From the NCBI GenBank assembly GCA_017550965.1, contig JAFZNK010000095.1, positions 1 to 43,139 of the forward strand: a stretch of DNA of 43,139 bases, given 5' to 3'. The stretch comes from Thermoguttaceae bacterium. GTDB taxonomy: Bacteria > Planctomycetota > Planctomycetia > Pirellulales > Thermoguttaceae. The notes beneath the pieces were generated by a model. The model was not told the origin of the DNA. It ran no database searches and saw nothing but the letters and a program-made list of their open reading frames with translations. Shown one piece after another: positions 32,796 to 42,282 of this stretch (its first letter is position 1; each line of letters opens with the position of its first letter). Position numbers and translations under genes: made by a program.

Positions 32796-33917
32796 TCAAC
32801 GCTCCCCGTTCATAAAGCGTTCGACAAGCGCCAGACAAGCGTCGGCGTCTTCGTCGCGCCCAACGGAAATACGCAACCCGTCGCTCCAGGCGGGGTACTT
32901 CATATAGCGAACGAGATATCCGTTTTTCTTAAGGAACAAATAGAGTTCTTCGTGATTAAAATTGTTTTCCGGACAAACGTTCCAGGTGAAATTCGCGCGC
33001 GATTCGGGCACGACGAACCCTAATTCGCGCATTTTTTGCTGCTGACGTTCGCGAGTGGCGACGATCTTTTTCGTCGTCGCCTGAAGCCATTCCTGGTCCT
33101 GAATCGCGGCGGTCGCGGCGGCGATTGAAAGAGCGTCGCAGTTGTACGAATCTTTCACTTTCAACGTCTGCTCGATCATTTCCGGCTGTGCGATCAAAAA
33201 GCCGAAACGAAGCCCCGCAAGCGCGTACGACTTGCTCATCGTGCGCGTAATCATCACGCGAGGATTACGCTTGACAAGATCCACGCAGCTCACGCCGGCA
33301 AAGTCCGCGTACGCCTCGTCGACGACAAGAGGACACGGAAGGCTGTTGGCGATCTTTTCGATTTCCTCGACAGGAATCAACGTGCCGGAAGGTGAGTTCG
33401 GATTGGGAAGATAGACGAGTCGAAGCGAATCCGGAGCGACGCCCCCTTCAAGAGGATTCACCCGAAAAGGCGCGGTCGGCGCCGACGTCGGAACTTGCGA
33501 GAAATAGTCGGGCAACGTCCAATCGTCCTGAAAATAGACTTCCTCGCTGCGCGCGCCCTGAATTTCGGCAAGAGATTTGTAAAGAATGTAGCTCGGATAA
33601 GGCAGGCGTAAAAGCTGGTTTTCGCCGACAAACGTGCGCGTCAGGACCGTCAGAATATCGTCGCTTCCGTTTCCGCACATGATCCAGTCGGGCTCGACCC
33701 CGTAAAGAGCGGCGGCGGCTTCGCGAAACGCCTGCCCCACGGCGTTCGGATAACGAGACAAACCGCGATCGGCAACCGCGCGAATCGCGTCGTACGCTTT
33801 TTCAGAAGCGCGATAAGGATTCTCGTTCGTATTCAACTTGACGGCTTCGTCCCCCTTGGGCTGTTCGCCGGGAACGTAGCCCGCCATCGCTTCTACGTTA
33901 GGTCTGATAAAACTCAT
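32796..33917 (-). CDS. hisC: Histidinol-phosphate aminotransferase
   Basis: 373 residues from the ATG of MSFIRPNVEAM; the frame extends to 34016 but without a sensible start. Fold-type I aminotransferase: KLNTNENPY (substrate phosphate contact), CGNGSDDIL, Asp200 in VVDEAYADF and the PLP-lysine Lys229 in TRTMSKSYALAGLRFGF. It makes histidinol phosphate from imidazole acetol phosphate, the step after HisB. The start has only a weak ribosome site. The rest of the his pathway is not in the window. Confidence 0.93.
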   Translation of the reverse strand: MSFIRPNVEAMAGYVPGEQPKGDEAVKLNTNENPYRASEKAYDAIRAVADRGLSRYPNAVGQAFREAAAALYGVEPDWIMCGNGSDDILTVLTRTFVGENQLLRLPYPSYILYKSLAEIQGARSEEVYFQDDWTLPDYFSQVPTSAPTAPFRVNPLEGGVAPDSLRLVYLPNPNSPSGTLIPVEEIEKIANSLPCPLVVDEAYADFAGVSCVDLVKRNPRVMITRTMSKSYALAGLRFGFLIAQPEMIEQTLKVKDSYNCDALSIAAATAAIQDQEWLQATTKKIVATRERQQQKMRELGFVVPESRANFTWNVCPENNFNHEELYLFLKKNGYLVRYMKYPAWSDGLRISVGRDEDADACLALVERFMNGER

Positions 33918-34132
33918 AAACAACACGCCTTTTGACAATTCCAACCGATTTCCCAGGAGAAATCGTTCGTCGCCCGAAGAAAACGCTTCTCTTCCGAGGG
34001 ACGTCAATCCAATCAAAGATTGATTCGATATTATAATCTCTTTGGCCGGGAAGACAACCCAGGAAGGAACGGCCGCTTTTGCTCGGAAAAAAGCGCGATA
34101 AAACGAGAATCCGCCGCGCGTCGGCGTCCGCG

Positions 34133-35077
34133 CTACGCCGCGAACGCAAACGCAAGCAGAACGCCTAAAACGACGACGTTGCGCGAACTCAGCGCCAACA
34201 CTTTAACCAGAGCGGAACCGGACCGGATCTTAACAAGCGTTCGCCACGCCTGCCAATGAAAAGCCAGATAGACGAGCGCCGCGCCGAGAGAAACCGTGTT
34301 TAGAAGATCGCCCCGACGCCAAAAGACGAACGCTGTCAACACGACGACGATCAAGCCGTTAACCAGATAGAAATAACGGCCAAATCGTTCTCCAAACAGC
34401 GCGATCAACGTGAATTTTCGATTGGCGCGATCTTCGTCGCGATCCCGATAATTATTCGCGACGAGAATATTGTCGACGGCAAATCCGACGGCCAGACCGA
34501 TAAGAACCGCGTCGAGCGTAATTGTTTCCGTCTGCAGATAGTAGGTGAACCCGACGGCGACAAATCCAAAAAAGGAGACGACAAGAACGTCGCCTAATCC
34601 AATATAAGCCAGAGGAAGCGGTCCGGCGCTGTACAAAAGACAAAAAACGCACGAAACAAGCCCGACGACTATCAGCCTCCAGCCGCCGTAAGGAAGCGTC
34701 GCCAGGCCGAATCCGCACGCCAGCGCGAGCGCGAGAAACGTCGCGACAAGCATCGCGCGCGGCGTGATCCAGCCGGACGCGACGGCGCGCGCGGGGCCTT
34801 TGCGATCTGCGCCGTCCGTTCCTTTTTTAAAGTCGGCGTAGTCGTTGACAAAATTCGCCGCCACTTGCGCCAAAACGGCGAAGAAGAAGCAACAAATCGC
34901 GGGCGTCCAGCGAAACGCGCCCCCCGCGGCGGCAAGGTCGCTCCAGGCGAGCGCGAGCGCAACGACGACCGGAATCGACGAAGCGGTCAGCGTTTTGGGG
35001 CGAGCGGCGAGAAACCACGCGCCCAGTCGACCGGGGCGTTTGGAACCTTCGTCTTGAGTTTGTCGTTCGTTAGTCAT
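34133..35077 (-). CDS. menA: UbiA-family prenyltransferase, probably 1,4-dihydroxy-2-naphthoate polyprenyltransferase
   Basis: 314 residues from the ATG of MTNERQT. Eight to nine membrane helices. The two aspartate motifs of the UbiA family are NDYADFKKGTD, with the MenA-style ...RKGPARAVASGWI following, and NNYRDRDEDR. MenA attaches a polyprenyl chain to dihydroxynaphthoate for menaquinone. The start of MenA, ARPKTLTASSIPVVV, is well conserved. It lies 19 bp after the Gfo/Idh/MocA gene and is probably in its operon, though the functional link is unclear. Confidence 0.9.
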   Translation of the reverse strand: MTNERQTQDEGSKRPGRLGAWFLAARPKTLTASSIPVVVALALAWSDLAAAGGAFRWTPAICCFFFAVLAQVAANFVNDYADFKKGTDGADRKGPARAVASGWITPRAMLVATFLALALACGFGLATLPYGGWRLIVVGLVSCVFCLLYSAGPLPLAYIGLGDVLVVSFFGFVAVGFTYYLQTETITLDAVLIGLAVGFAVDNILVANNYRDRDEDRANRKFTLIALFGERFGRYFYLVNGLIVVVLTAFVFWRRGDLLNTVSLGAALVYLAFHWQAWRTLVKIRSGSALVKVLALSSRNVVVLGVLLAFAFAA

Positions 35078-35096
35078 AGCTGCAATACTCGGAGAT

Positions 35097-36557
35097 TCAA
35101 GACAATTGAGGCAGTTCGTATCCCTTGCGTTGTTCGCGCGAGAAGAACGACGCGGCAAGCTCGTCGCCGACGATTTTTTCGGCGGTCGGATCCCACTTAA
35201 TCTCGCGCTGAAGTCTGCACGCGATATTCGCCAAATGGCAAACGTTCATGCCGAGCACGTTTTCTTCCACGTTGGAGATCGGCGTTCCCCCTTCGCGAAC
35301 GCACGTGAGGAAATTGTGCTTGTGTCCTTCGATCGGCTTGCCGTTGAAAAGAGCGAGATAATCGTCGCGCGTCAATTCGTCTTTGATTCCGTCGTCGATA
35401 GGCTTGCCCGCGACGCGTTCGCGATTGACGTGAATACGTCCCTTCGTTCCTTCGAACAAAATCCCGTTGCCGTCTTTCGCGTCGCTGACAATATCGAATT
35501 CGGAACCGTCCGAAAACTTACAGCGGACGTTGAACGTGATCGGCGTGTTGTAGACGTTGTCTTTGGTCGGATAGCCGTCTTTGTAGGGAACGATAAACGT
35601 CGCGTCGGAACCGTCGACAGAAACGGGGCCCGTCCCGATTTGTTGACGCCCCAGCGCCCAAAGGGCGGAATCCACGTGATGAGCGCCCCAGTCGGTGATT
35701 TTGCCGCCGGAATACTCAAACCACCAGCGGAAAAGAAGATGGCCGCGACCTTGTCCGAAATTGTCCGCCGAGAAGAATTCCGTTCGATTCTCCCAACAAT
35801 AGTTGTGAGCGGGCGCCTGGCCCTGCCAACGTTCCCAATCGAGCGTCGCGGGAGGATCGCACTCGGGAATCTCGCCAGAATAACGCCCCTGATCGATAAT
35901 GCACGTCGTACGCTTAATCTCGCCGAGAAGCCCTTTGCGAATAATTGCGGCGGCCGTCAGAAATTGATTGTACATCGCGCGTTGTTGAGTCCCGACCTGA
36001 AAGACTTTGCCGTACTTCTTTTGCGCGGCGCGAATCAGTTGATTTTCTTCAAGCGTAAGCGTCAGGGGCTTTTCGCAAAAAACGTGCTTGCCCGCCTGCA
36101 TCGCTTCGATCGCGATTTTCGTATGCCAGTGGTCGGGCGTTCCGATGGAAACGACGTCGACGTCGTCGCGATCAAGGACCCGACGATAGTCGTCGTAGGC
36201 GTCGGGCGGAACGACCTCGTCCCCTTTTTTCATGCCGATTTTCGGATTCTTCAAAACGCGCGCGAGTCCGTACTCCGAATCGAGATCGCAAATAGCGACG
36301 ACGTCCGTGAGTCCGTTAAACTCGCCCAGGTTGCCGGCGCCGCGCGAACCGACTCCAATCGCGGCCAGGCGAATTCGATCGCTCGGCGCTTGAGCCTGAA
36401 CGCTTTTAGGCGCGCTTAACGCAAAATACGGCGTCGAGAGAGCCGCGCTCAAAACCGCCGCCCCCTGAAGGAACTGTCGGCGCGTCGGCGCGCCCAATTG
36501 TTTCGAAAATTCTGCGTTGGAAGAGTCGATTTCGCGTTTTGTTTGTTTTTTGCTCAT
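35097..36557 (-). CDS. Tat-exported Gfo/Idh/MocA-family oxidoreductase
   Basis: 486 residues from the ATG of MSKKQTK. The twin-arginine signal TRRQFLQGAAVLSAAL (25-40) is followed by a cleavage region near VQAQA. The Rossmann fold starts with IRLAAIGVGSRGAGN and continues ...VVAICDLD, ...SIGTPDHWH (the HW pair typical of planctomycete paralogues) and the catalytic EKPLTLTLEEN lysine. The C-terminal half is the Gfo/Idh dimerisation domain. Planctomycetes encode many such periplasmic sugar oxidoreductases. The substrate is unknown. Confidence 0.92.
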   Translation of the reverse strand: MSKKQTKREIDSSNAEFSKQLGAPTRRQFLQGAAVLSAALSTPYFALSAPKSVQAQAPSDRIRLAAIGVGSRGAGNLGEFNGLTDVVAICDLDSEYGLARVLKNPKIGMKKGDEVVPPDAYDDYRRVLDRDDVDVVSIGTPDHWHTKIAIEAMQAGKHVFCEKPLTLTLEENQLIRAAQKKYGKVFQVGTQQRAMYNQFLTAAAIIRKGLLGEIKRTTCIIDQGRYSGEIPECDPPATLDWERWQGQAPAHNYCWENRTEFFSADNFGQGRGHLLFRWWFEYSGGKITDWGAHHVDSALWALGRQQIGTGPVSVDGSDATFIVPYKDGYPTKDNVYNTPITFNVRCKFSDGSEFDIVSDAKDGNGILFEGTKGRIHVNRERVAGKPIDDGIKDELTRDDYLALFNGKPIEGHKHNFLTCVREGGTPISNVEENVLGMNVCHLANIACRLQREIKWDPTAEKIVGDELAASFFSREQRKGYELPQLS

Positions 36558-36585
36558 GGCGACGTCCAAAAAAATGGGAACCAAA

Positions 36586-36630
36586 GAAAAAAGCGATTGT
36601 CGCGACGTTTCAATCGGCGCGACAATCGCT
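36586..36630 (-). terminator. Intrinsic terminator after the response regulator
   Basis: A perfect 13-bp stem (AGCGATTGTCGCG 36592-36604 with 36618-36630) followed on the minus strand by six T (36586-36591). It closes the helicase-TPR-receiver operon. Confidence 0.9.
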
Positions 36631-36648
36631 CGCACACGAGACGTTTAT

Positions 36649-37110
36649 TCAGACGCTCTTTTTAGGAGCAAGCGCGTCTTCCATTGCGTCGATATACCGA
36701 CGCAAGCGTTCCAGTTCGTTGGTAACGGCGCGAAGTTTCAACATATTCTCGACGCGTTTGAGCAGTTCCAGCTTATGAATCGGCTTGCTCAGATAGTCGT
36801 CGCAACCGACTTTAACCGCTCGTTCGATATCGCCTAACTCGCTCAAAGCCGTTACCATAAGGATCATAATCCCAGACGTTTCCGGAGAGCTTTTGAGCTT
36901 TTCGCAAATTTCGAAACCGCTCATCTTCGGCATCATCACGTCGAGCAAAATGAGATCGGGCTGGAACGACTCGACTTTTTCCAACGTGTCCAGGCCGTCG
37001 TTGGCAAATTCCAACTCGTAGCCTTTCGAAACGAGGAAGGCTTCCAATAATTCCTGATTAACAGGTTCGTCGTCGGCGATTAAAATACGATCTTTTCGCT
37101 TTGAAGTCAT
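36649..37110 (-). CDS. Single-domain response regulator (CheY/PleD-like receiver)
   Basis: 153 residues: a receiver domain with the acidic pair Asp13/Asp14 (LIADDEP), phosphoacceptor Asp57 (LILLDVMMP), Thr87 (MVTALSE) and Lys109 (LSKPIHKLELL). A C-terminal helix (~120-150, LRAVTNELERLRRYIDAMED) looks like a coiled coil for dimerisation. There is no DNA-binding or enzymatic output domain and no histidine kinase nearby. It is the last gene of a run with a TPR protein and a DEAD-box helicase. Confidence 0.94.
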   Translation of the reverse strand: MTSKRKDRILIADDEPVNQELLEAFLVSKGYELEFANDGLDTLEKVESFQPDLILLDVMMPKMSGFEICEKLKSSPETSGIMILMVTALSELGDIERAVKVGCDDYLSKPIHKLELLKRVENMLKLRAVTNELERLRRYIDAMEDALAPKKSV

Positions 37111-37173
37111 CGTTATCGTTTCCTCATCGTCTGTGTTGGAGTCGTCGCAAATCGCGAAATAATAGACGTTTTA

Positions 37174-37587
37174 TCATTCGGCGTCAGACTTGGCTTCCAC
37201 CGACGCTTCGTCGCGTTCGCGAAGTTCCTGTTTGCGCAATTCGTTCATTTTGCGAAGTTGAGCGGCAAAACGCGCTTCCTGAGCTTTCATCAACGCTTCT
37301 TCGGCAAGTTCGTGGTTGCCGCACTTGATGGCGAGCGAGCTAAACGCCGTAAAGTAGAACGGATCGTCCTGTTCGAGTTCGCACGCCTTTTCCATCGCCT
37401 CCAACGTCGCCTTGTCGTCGCCTTTGTCTTGCGAAAACACAGCCAAAGCCAGGTAGCCAAGCGGATAGTCGGGATAGACGGCAAGCATCTTCTTCAATTC
37501 GGAAATCGCCTGCGCCAACTCGCCGTTTTGCTGCAAAGCGACGCAATCGTCGTACCACTCTTCTTTCGATTTAATTTCTTCGCTCAT
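37174..37587 (-). CDS. Tetratricopeptide-repeat protein
   Basis: 137 residues with about three TPR units (WYDDCVALQQNGELAQAISELKKMLAVYP, then PLGYLALAVFSQDKGDDKATLEAMEKACELE, then a third ending AEEALMKAQEARFA), followed by a charged coiled-coil tail. There is no signal peptide, so it is probably a cytoplasmic adaptor. It lies 54 bp after the helicase and 63 bp before the receiver gene. Confidence 0.85.
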   Translation of the reverse strand: MSEEIKSKEEWYDDCVALQQNGELAQAISELKKMLAVYPDYPLGYLALAVFSQDKGDDKATLEAMEKACELEQDDPFYFTAFSSLAIKCGNHELAEEALMKAQEARFAAQLRKMNELRKQELRERDEASVEAKSDAE

Positions 37588-37641
37588 CGCAATATTCGCA
37601 AAAGATTCTGATAATCAACGCCTCGAAGGACCAAACGACCG

Positions 37642-40581
37642 TTACAACGCGCGCCGTATACGACGAGTCGACTGACCAAACACGGGCTTGCGCTCCGGAG
37701 GTTCCGCCGGCTGTTCGCTCGGCTTTGAGTACGCCTCGAAACCGGGCAGTTCCATACGTTCAAGAAGGCGATTAATACGAATTTCAATTCGCGTCAATTC
37801 CGCGCCTTCCTCCGCCGTAACAAGCGTAAAGGCGACGCCCTCGCGCCCCATGCGCCCGGCGCGCCCGACGCGATGGACGTAGTCGTCGCAATATTGCGGA
37901 ACGTCGTAGTTCACAATATGCGAAACGGTCGAAACGTCGATTCCGCGCCCGACAATATCCGTCGCGACGAGAATCTTCGTCTTTTCCGCGCGGAAATCGC
38001 GCATGATATTGTCGCGCTTCGTCTGCGGAAGATCGCCGTGAATTGCCTCGACGTTTTTGAATCGCGACGACAAACGACGCCCCACCATGTCGACGTGTCG
38101 CTTCGTGCGGCAGAAGACGATTGTCTGACGCGGTTGCTGGATTTCCAGAAGACGAACAAGCGCGTCGAATTTACGATCCTGATCGACCGTCAAATAGTAT
38201 TGGTCGATCGTGTCGGCGGCGACGTCTTTCAGGCTGAAATCGAACTGTTCGGGGTCCTTCATGTACTTCTGCGCCAGACGAACGACCGGAGGCGCCAACG
38301 TCGCGCTGAAGAGCAACGTCTGACGATCGCTCGGCGTCTTGCGCAAAATCTTCTCGACGTCGGGGCGGAACCCAATATCCAACATGCGGTCGGCTTCGTC
38401 AAGAACGACCCAATGGGCGTACGCCAAAGACAAAACGCCTCGCTTCGTCAAGTCGATAATACGACCGGGCGTGCCGACCAGAATATCGACGCCCTTGCGA
38501 ATCTTTTCGACTTGCGACGCGATCGGCTTGCCGCCGTAACACGCAACGATGTTCAAATCGCGATATTTGGCGATTTTTTGAGCTTCGTCGCGAATCTGAA
38601 CGGCCAATTCGCGCGTCGGAGCGACGACCAACGCCAACGGTCCCGGCTCGGGATCGCGTTTGTCGACCGCTTCAATAATCGGAATCATAAACGCGGCGGT
38701 CTTGCCCGTCCCCGTCTTCGCCTGCCCCATCAGGTCGATTCCGCTTTGAATACTGGGAATCGTCCCCGCCTGAATCGGAGTGGGTTCGACGTACCCCATC
38801 TGCTGGAGCGCGCGAAGCGTCGTCTTGGTCAGAACGAGATCGCCAAATTTTTCAAGTCGCTTCGACTCGACTTTTTCGTCGTTTTTCGCGTCCGACTCCG
38901 CCGCGGCGTCGGCTTTTTTGGAACCGCGCTTAGGCTTTGTTTCTGCAGAGACGGAAGCTTCCGTTTCCGAATCGGCGTTTTTCTTAACGCCGCGCCCGGA
39001 CTTCGATTTCTCTTCCGACGCCGGGACGGGCGCTTCCCTGGGCTCCTCCGGCAAAGCGGCTTTCTTCGCGCGTCGTTTCGGCTCGGGTTTAGCGCTCTCA
39101 GGCTCGGGCTCCGACTTAACCGACGTTGACGATTTTTTGGCGCGTTTTACGCCCGATACCGACGCTTCGAGTAACGGTTCTTCTTGCGAGTCTTTCCGTA
39201 ATCGCGCCGATTTTTTTTTTGACCCGACTTCGTCCCATTCTTCGAAGTCGTCGTCTATTCTGTCAACGCTTGTAAAACTCTGGTTTCGTTCCCGATCCTG
39301 CGTCTTGCCTTGCGGAAACACGTCGTCGTCCGAAAGATTCTCCCAATAGGAGATTGGATCGTCAAAGTAATTCTCGTCAAAAACTTCGGGAACGGGCTCT
39401 TTGCTTTTCGGCTCCTCTTTACGAGGCTTGGAACGACTCGTCGTCTCTTGTTTTTTCGCCTTTTTTGGCGCTTCTTTGACGTCGGAATCCGAATTGTCGA
39501 CCACGTCGAAAATTTCTTCCGCCTTCTTCGTCGGTTTAGGCGAGGAGTCGGCGGCCTTTTTGGAAGCTTTCGCTTTGACGGTCGCGCCTTTTTCGGCGTC
39601 GGACGACAAATTCGCTTTGATAAGAGCCTCAAGCAAACCGGAAAGAACTTCCAGTTGCGAACGATCGTCGGTTTGACGAAGCGAATCCGATTCGACGCCC
39701 GACGCGTCGAGAACTTTCAGAGCGTTTTGAGTCAGCCAACGCATTTTTTTCGCGGGCAACTTCTCGACAGACGCGTCGACTTGCGCTTCCGACTGTTCCG
39801 AAGCCGGCTCTTCCGAAGGCGCGATGCGCCCCGTGGAAATAGCTTCCTGAATCTTCGACAAAAAAGAACGCTTGCGCGGCTTCGCGGGCGCGTCGACCGG
39901 CGCGGCTTCTTTGACCGCTTTCTTCGTCGAAACTTTTGTTTCCTTGTTTTGCGCGGCCCCAGATTCTTCCGCGGCTTTTACAGAACTCTTCGCGGCGCGG
40001 GAATTTGCGGCTTTGGCGGTCTTCTTCTCCGCGCGCGCGTCTTCTTTGGCGACGCTCTCCGTCTTTGGAGCCGACTCGCGTTTGCGTTCCGAGCCGCGAC
40101 TCTTTTCCTTTTTCTCGCGACGAGCGGCAAGTTCCTCGGCAAGCTCCTCAATTTCATGCGACACTTTCATGCCGCCGTAACTTGGAATCGCGTAAGGATC
40201 GACTTCGCCTTCTTCAATTTCGGCGCGAAATTGCGCGTAATCTTCGGCGTGAGTCTGTTTAATCGCCTTTTTCTTAACCGGAGTGAGGAGATCGTCGTTG
40301 TGAACGACGTACATCGTTCCAACGTCTTTGTCGCGACGACGAGCCGATTTAGCGCTCTTGCGTTTAGCCGTCGGCTCGATAATCATGTCTTCCTGAACGT
40401 CGTCGTCTACAGAATCCCACTTAAACTTAGAGAACGAGCCTTTGCCGCCGGCAGACGGACGGGAAGAAGCTCGCTTTTTCTTTTCTTTATCGAAATCTTT
40501 TGCCAATTCGATATTCCTTATATCGCTTTTATTCTTCACAACACGCGTCTTAACGCGTCGCCTCGGCGTTATTCTCTTCAC
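37642..40581 (-). CDS. DEAD-box RNA helicase with ~575-residue charged N-terminal extension
   Basis: Up to 979 residues. The C-terminal core (~576-960) is a complete DEAD-box helicase: Q-motif Phe579/Gln604, AKTGTGKT (621-628), PTRELA (655-660), TPGR (704-707), DEAD (728-731), SAT (759-761), ...GRGID... and HRVGRAGR. The N-terminal ~575 residues are low-complexity, rich in Lys, Glu, Ser and Ala, with alternating basic and acidic stretches, probably disordered and RNA-binding or phase-separating. The start is ambiguous: GTG at 40581, or a TTG at 40506 preceded by AAGGA 8 bases upstream. Ordinary RhlE/CsdA helicases are 400-650 residues. It heads the TPR/receiver operon. Confidence 0.9.
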   Translation of the reverse strand: MKRITPRRRVKTRVVKNKSDIRNIELAKDFDKEKKKRASSRPSAGGKGSFSKFKWDSVDDDVQEDMIIEPTAKRKSAKSARRRDKDVGTMYVVHNDDLLTPVKKKAIKQTHAEDYAQFRAEIEEGEVDPYAIPSYGGMKVSHEIEELAEELAARREKKEKSRGSERKRESAPKTESVAKEDARAEKKTAKAANSRAAKSSVKAAEESGAAQNKETKVSTKKAVKEAAPVDAPAKPRKRSFLSKIQEAISTGRIAPSEEPASEQSEAQVDASVEKLPAKKMRWLTQNALKVLDASGVESDSLRQTDDRSQLEVLSGLLEALIKANLSSDAEKGATVKAKASKKAADSSPKPTKKAEEIFDVVDNSDSDVKEAPKKAKKQETTSRSKPRKEEPKSKEPVPEVFDENYFDDPISYWENLSDDDVFPQGKTQDRERNQSFTSVDRIDDDFEEWDEVGSKKKSARLRKDSQEEPLLEASVSGVKRAKKSSTSVKSEPEPESAKPEPKRRAKKAALPEEPREAPVPASEEKSKSGRGVKKNADSETEASVSAETKPKRGSKKADAAAESDAKNDEKVESKRLEKFGDLVLTKTTLRALQQMGYVEPTPIQAGTIPSIQSGIDLMGQAKTGTGKTAAFMIPIIEAVDKRDPEPGPLALVVAPTRELAVQIRDEAQKIAKYRDLNIVACYGGKPIASQVEKIRKGVDILVGTPGRIIDLTKRGVLSLAYAHWVVLDEADRMLDIGFRPDVEKILRKTPSDRQTLLFSATLAPPVVRLAQKYMKDPEQFDFSLKDVAADTIDQYYLTVDQDRKFDALVRLLEIQQPRQTIVFCRTKRHVDMVGRRLSSRFKNVEAIHGDLPQTKRDNIMRDFRAEKTKILVATDIVGRGIDVSTVSHIVNYDVPQYCDDYVHRVGRAGRMGREGVAFTLVTAEEGAELTRIEIRINRLLERMELPGFEAYSKPSEQPAEPPERKPVFGQSTRRIRRAL

Positions 40582-40752
40582 AACCCAAAACCGAGGTCTT
40601 AGAGTTTTCGCGTCGTCAAAACCGCATGGCGCAATCGCGCAAAGGACGCAAAACTCTCAGGATCGCGCCGGACTCTACTAACGACGATCCTGCAAAACTT
40701 AACGTTGAATCGCTTCTTTCTGTCGAACGAAAAAACTACTGACAACTCTCGT

Positions 40753-41655
40753 TCAAACAAGGATCTTTCGAAACTCGGCGGCTCGCTTGTCGATCTCCGC
40801 GCGCGTTACGAATTGGAAACGTTCGAGAGAAAAGCCTTCAACGTTCAAACTTGCCACGACCGTGGCGTACAACAGCGCCGTTTTCACACTTTCGGCGGAA
40901 AGGTCGCCGGACTCGGCAAGACTGCCCATAAACGCGCCCGCAAAAGCGTCGCCCGCGCCCGTCGGATCAACTACGTTCATCGTCGGATAAGCGGGAACGA
41001 GGTAGATTTCGTTCTCCGAAATATACGAGGCCCCATACTCGCCGCGCTTAATCACGACAAATTTGGGCCCCAGCTCCAAAATCTTTTTCGCGGCAAAGAG
41101 GAAATTGCGTTCGCCGGTGAGAAGCGTGGCTTCTCCGTCGTTCACAATCAAGCCGTCGATTTTTGTCAAAAGGTCCAGGAGTTCTTTCTTCATCCCGTTG
41201 ATGTAGAAATCCATCGTGTCGGCGACGACGAGTTTCGGTTTCGCAATAGAGTCCAGAAGCGCGACGTCGGTTACGGGCGAACCGTTTCCAAGGAAGACGT
41301 AAGGAGTGTTCTTATAAGAATCAGGAACGATCGGGATATACGTCTCGCTCATGACGTTCCCTTCAAAAAGAAGGGTTTCACGCTGATTCATGTCGTCAAA
41401 ATAGCGACCGGACCAATAGGTCGTCTTTTCGTTCTCGCGGGTTTCAAGCCCTTCAAGATCGACGCCGCGCGAACGAAGAAGACCGGAATACTCAGGCTTC
41501 CAGTCTCCGCCGACGACGCCAATCAAACGCGACTCGGTGAAGAAACTGGCGGCAAACGACGCGTAAACGCCCGAGCCTCCAAGAGATCTTTCGCGAAACC
41601 CAAACGGCGTCTCTAGTGTGTCGTAGGCGGCGGATCCGATCGTCAGTAAAGGCAT
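40753..41655 (-). CDS. PfkB-family carbohydrate/nucleoside kinase
   Basis: 300 residues, ribokinase fold. The N-terminal substrate region is LLTIGSAAYDTLETPFG and LGGSGVYASFAA, and the C-terminal motif VVDPTGAGDAFAGAFMG holds the catalytic base Asp236 and the anion hole. It resembles the adenosine/sugar kinase-like PfkB group; the substrate cannot be decided. AGGAG precedes the ATG. A decayed second copy of its 3' end lies ~220 bp upstream. Confidence 0.92.
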   Translation of the reverse strand: MPLLTIGSAAYDTLETPFGFRERSLGGSGVYASFAASFFTESRLIGVVGGDWKPEYSGLLRSRGVDLEGLETRENEKTTYWSGRYFDDMNQRETLLFEGNVMSETYIPIVPDSYKNTPYVFLGNGSPVTDVALLDSIAKPKLVVADTMDFYINGMKKELLDLLTKIDGLIVNDGEATLLTGERNFLFAAKKILELGPKFVVIKRGEYGASYISENEIYLVPAYPTMNVVDPTGAGDAFAGAFMGSLAESGDLSAESVKTALLYATVVASLNVEGFSLERFQFVTRAEIDKRAAEFRKILV

Positions 41656-41876
41656 AACTCGCTCCTGATAGGAAATCTAACGCGTCTTCTCTAAAACGAA
41701 AGATTAAGATAACGCGTCTCGTTCTCTTGACGCGCGGACTTTTGCGCTCGCAAGAAAAAACGAGGGGCAAACTCCCCCAATTATAGCGGACTCTTGGATA
41801 ATCGCAACAAATATTTTCCTATTTTTCTGTAATTTAGCAAAAGAGAACGCTTGAAAAAAACGGGACGAACATGCCT

Positions 41877-42050
41877 TCAAATTCGCATGGCGCAAAATTC
41901 GGCGGCGCGCTTTTCGACGTCTTCTTTCGTCGTTTGTCGCAAACCTCCTGGAGAGAAATCTTCGACGGTAAAACTCGCGACGACGGCGTGTTCGAGAGCT
42001 TTTTGAATACTATCGGAAGAAATATCTCTGATCGGGCAAAAACGCCCATT
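41877..42050 (-). pseudogene. Frameshifted 3' remnant of a second PfkB-family kinase gene
   Basis: The minus-strand frame ending at 41877 reads SSDSIQKALEHAVVASFTVEDFS...EDVEKRAAEF, closely matching the C-terminus of the neighbouring intact kinase (SAESVKTALLYATVVASLNVEGFS...AEIDKRAAEF). Just upstream in another frame is GALMGVFARSE, matching GAFMGSLAESG of the kinase, so a frameshift near 42015 splits the homology. The rest of the gene, including the GAGD motif, is missing. It is a broken duplicate of at least the last ~60 codons. Confidence 0.78.
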
Positions 42051-42239
42051 AACGCGCCGTCGATTACTCCCCTTCAAAAGAAGTCTTGCGTCTTGCTTGC
42101 AAAGCTAACGCGCGTCCTACCCCCCGACGCGGCGTCAAAACTCCAAATACGCGCCAATAAGAAAGAAGCCCCCTTTGATTGAAACGTCCCCCTGAACGTC
42201 TCAAAAACGTCTTTCGATCTTTCGGCAATTCAAAGAGAA

Positions 42240-42273
42240 ACAGACGCGACTCTCCCTGAAACGTCGCGTCTGT
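42240..42273 (-). terminator. Probable terminator of obg
   Basis: ACAGACGCGA pairs with TCGCGTCTGT (10 bp, 14-base loop) just past the obg stop on the minus strand; the following sequence TTCTCTTTG is only moderately T-rich. Confidence 0.55.
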
Positions 42274-42282
42274 TGTCGCCGT

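Noticed and set aside
35106..36419. Long plus-strand open frame opposite the Gfo/Idh/MocA gene
   Set aside because: It mirrors the codon pattern of the oxidoreductase on the other strand, and has no recognisable domains; an antisense shadow of a real gene.
37873..40602. Long plus-strand frames opposite the DEAD-box helicase
   Set aside because: Products are Phe/Arg-rich shadows of the Lys/Glu-rich extension, without starts or motifs.
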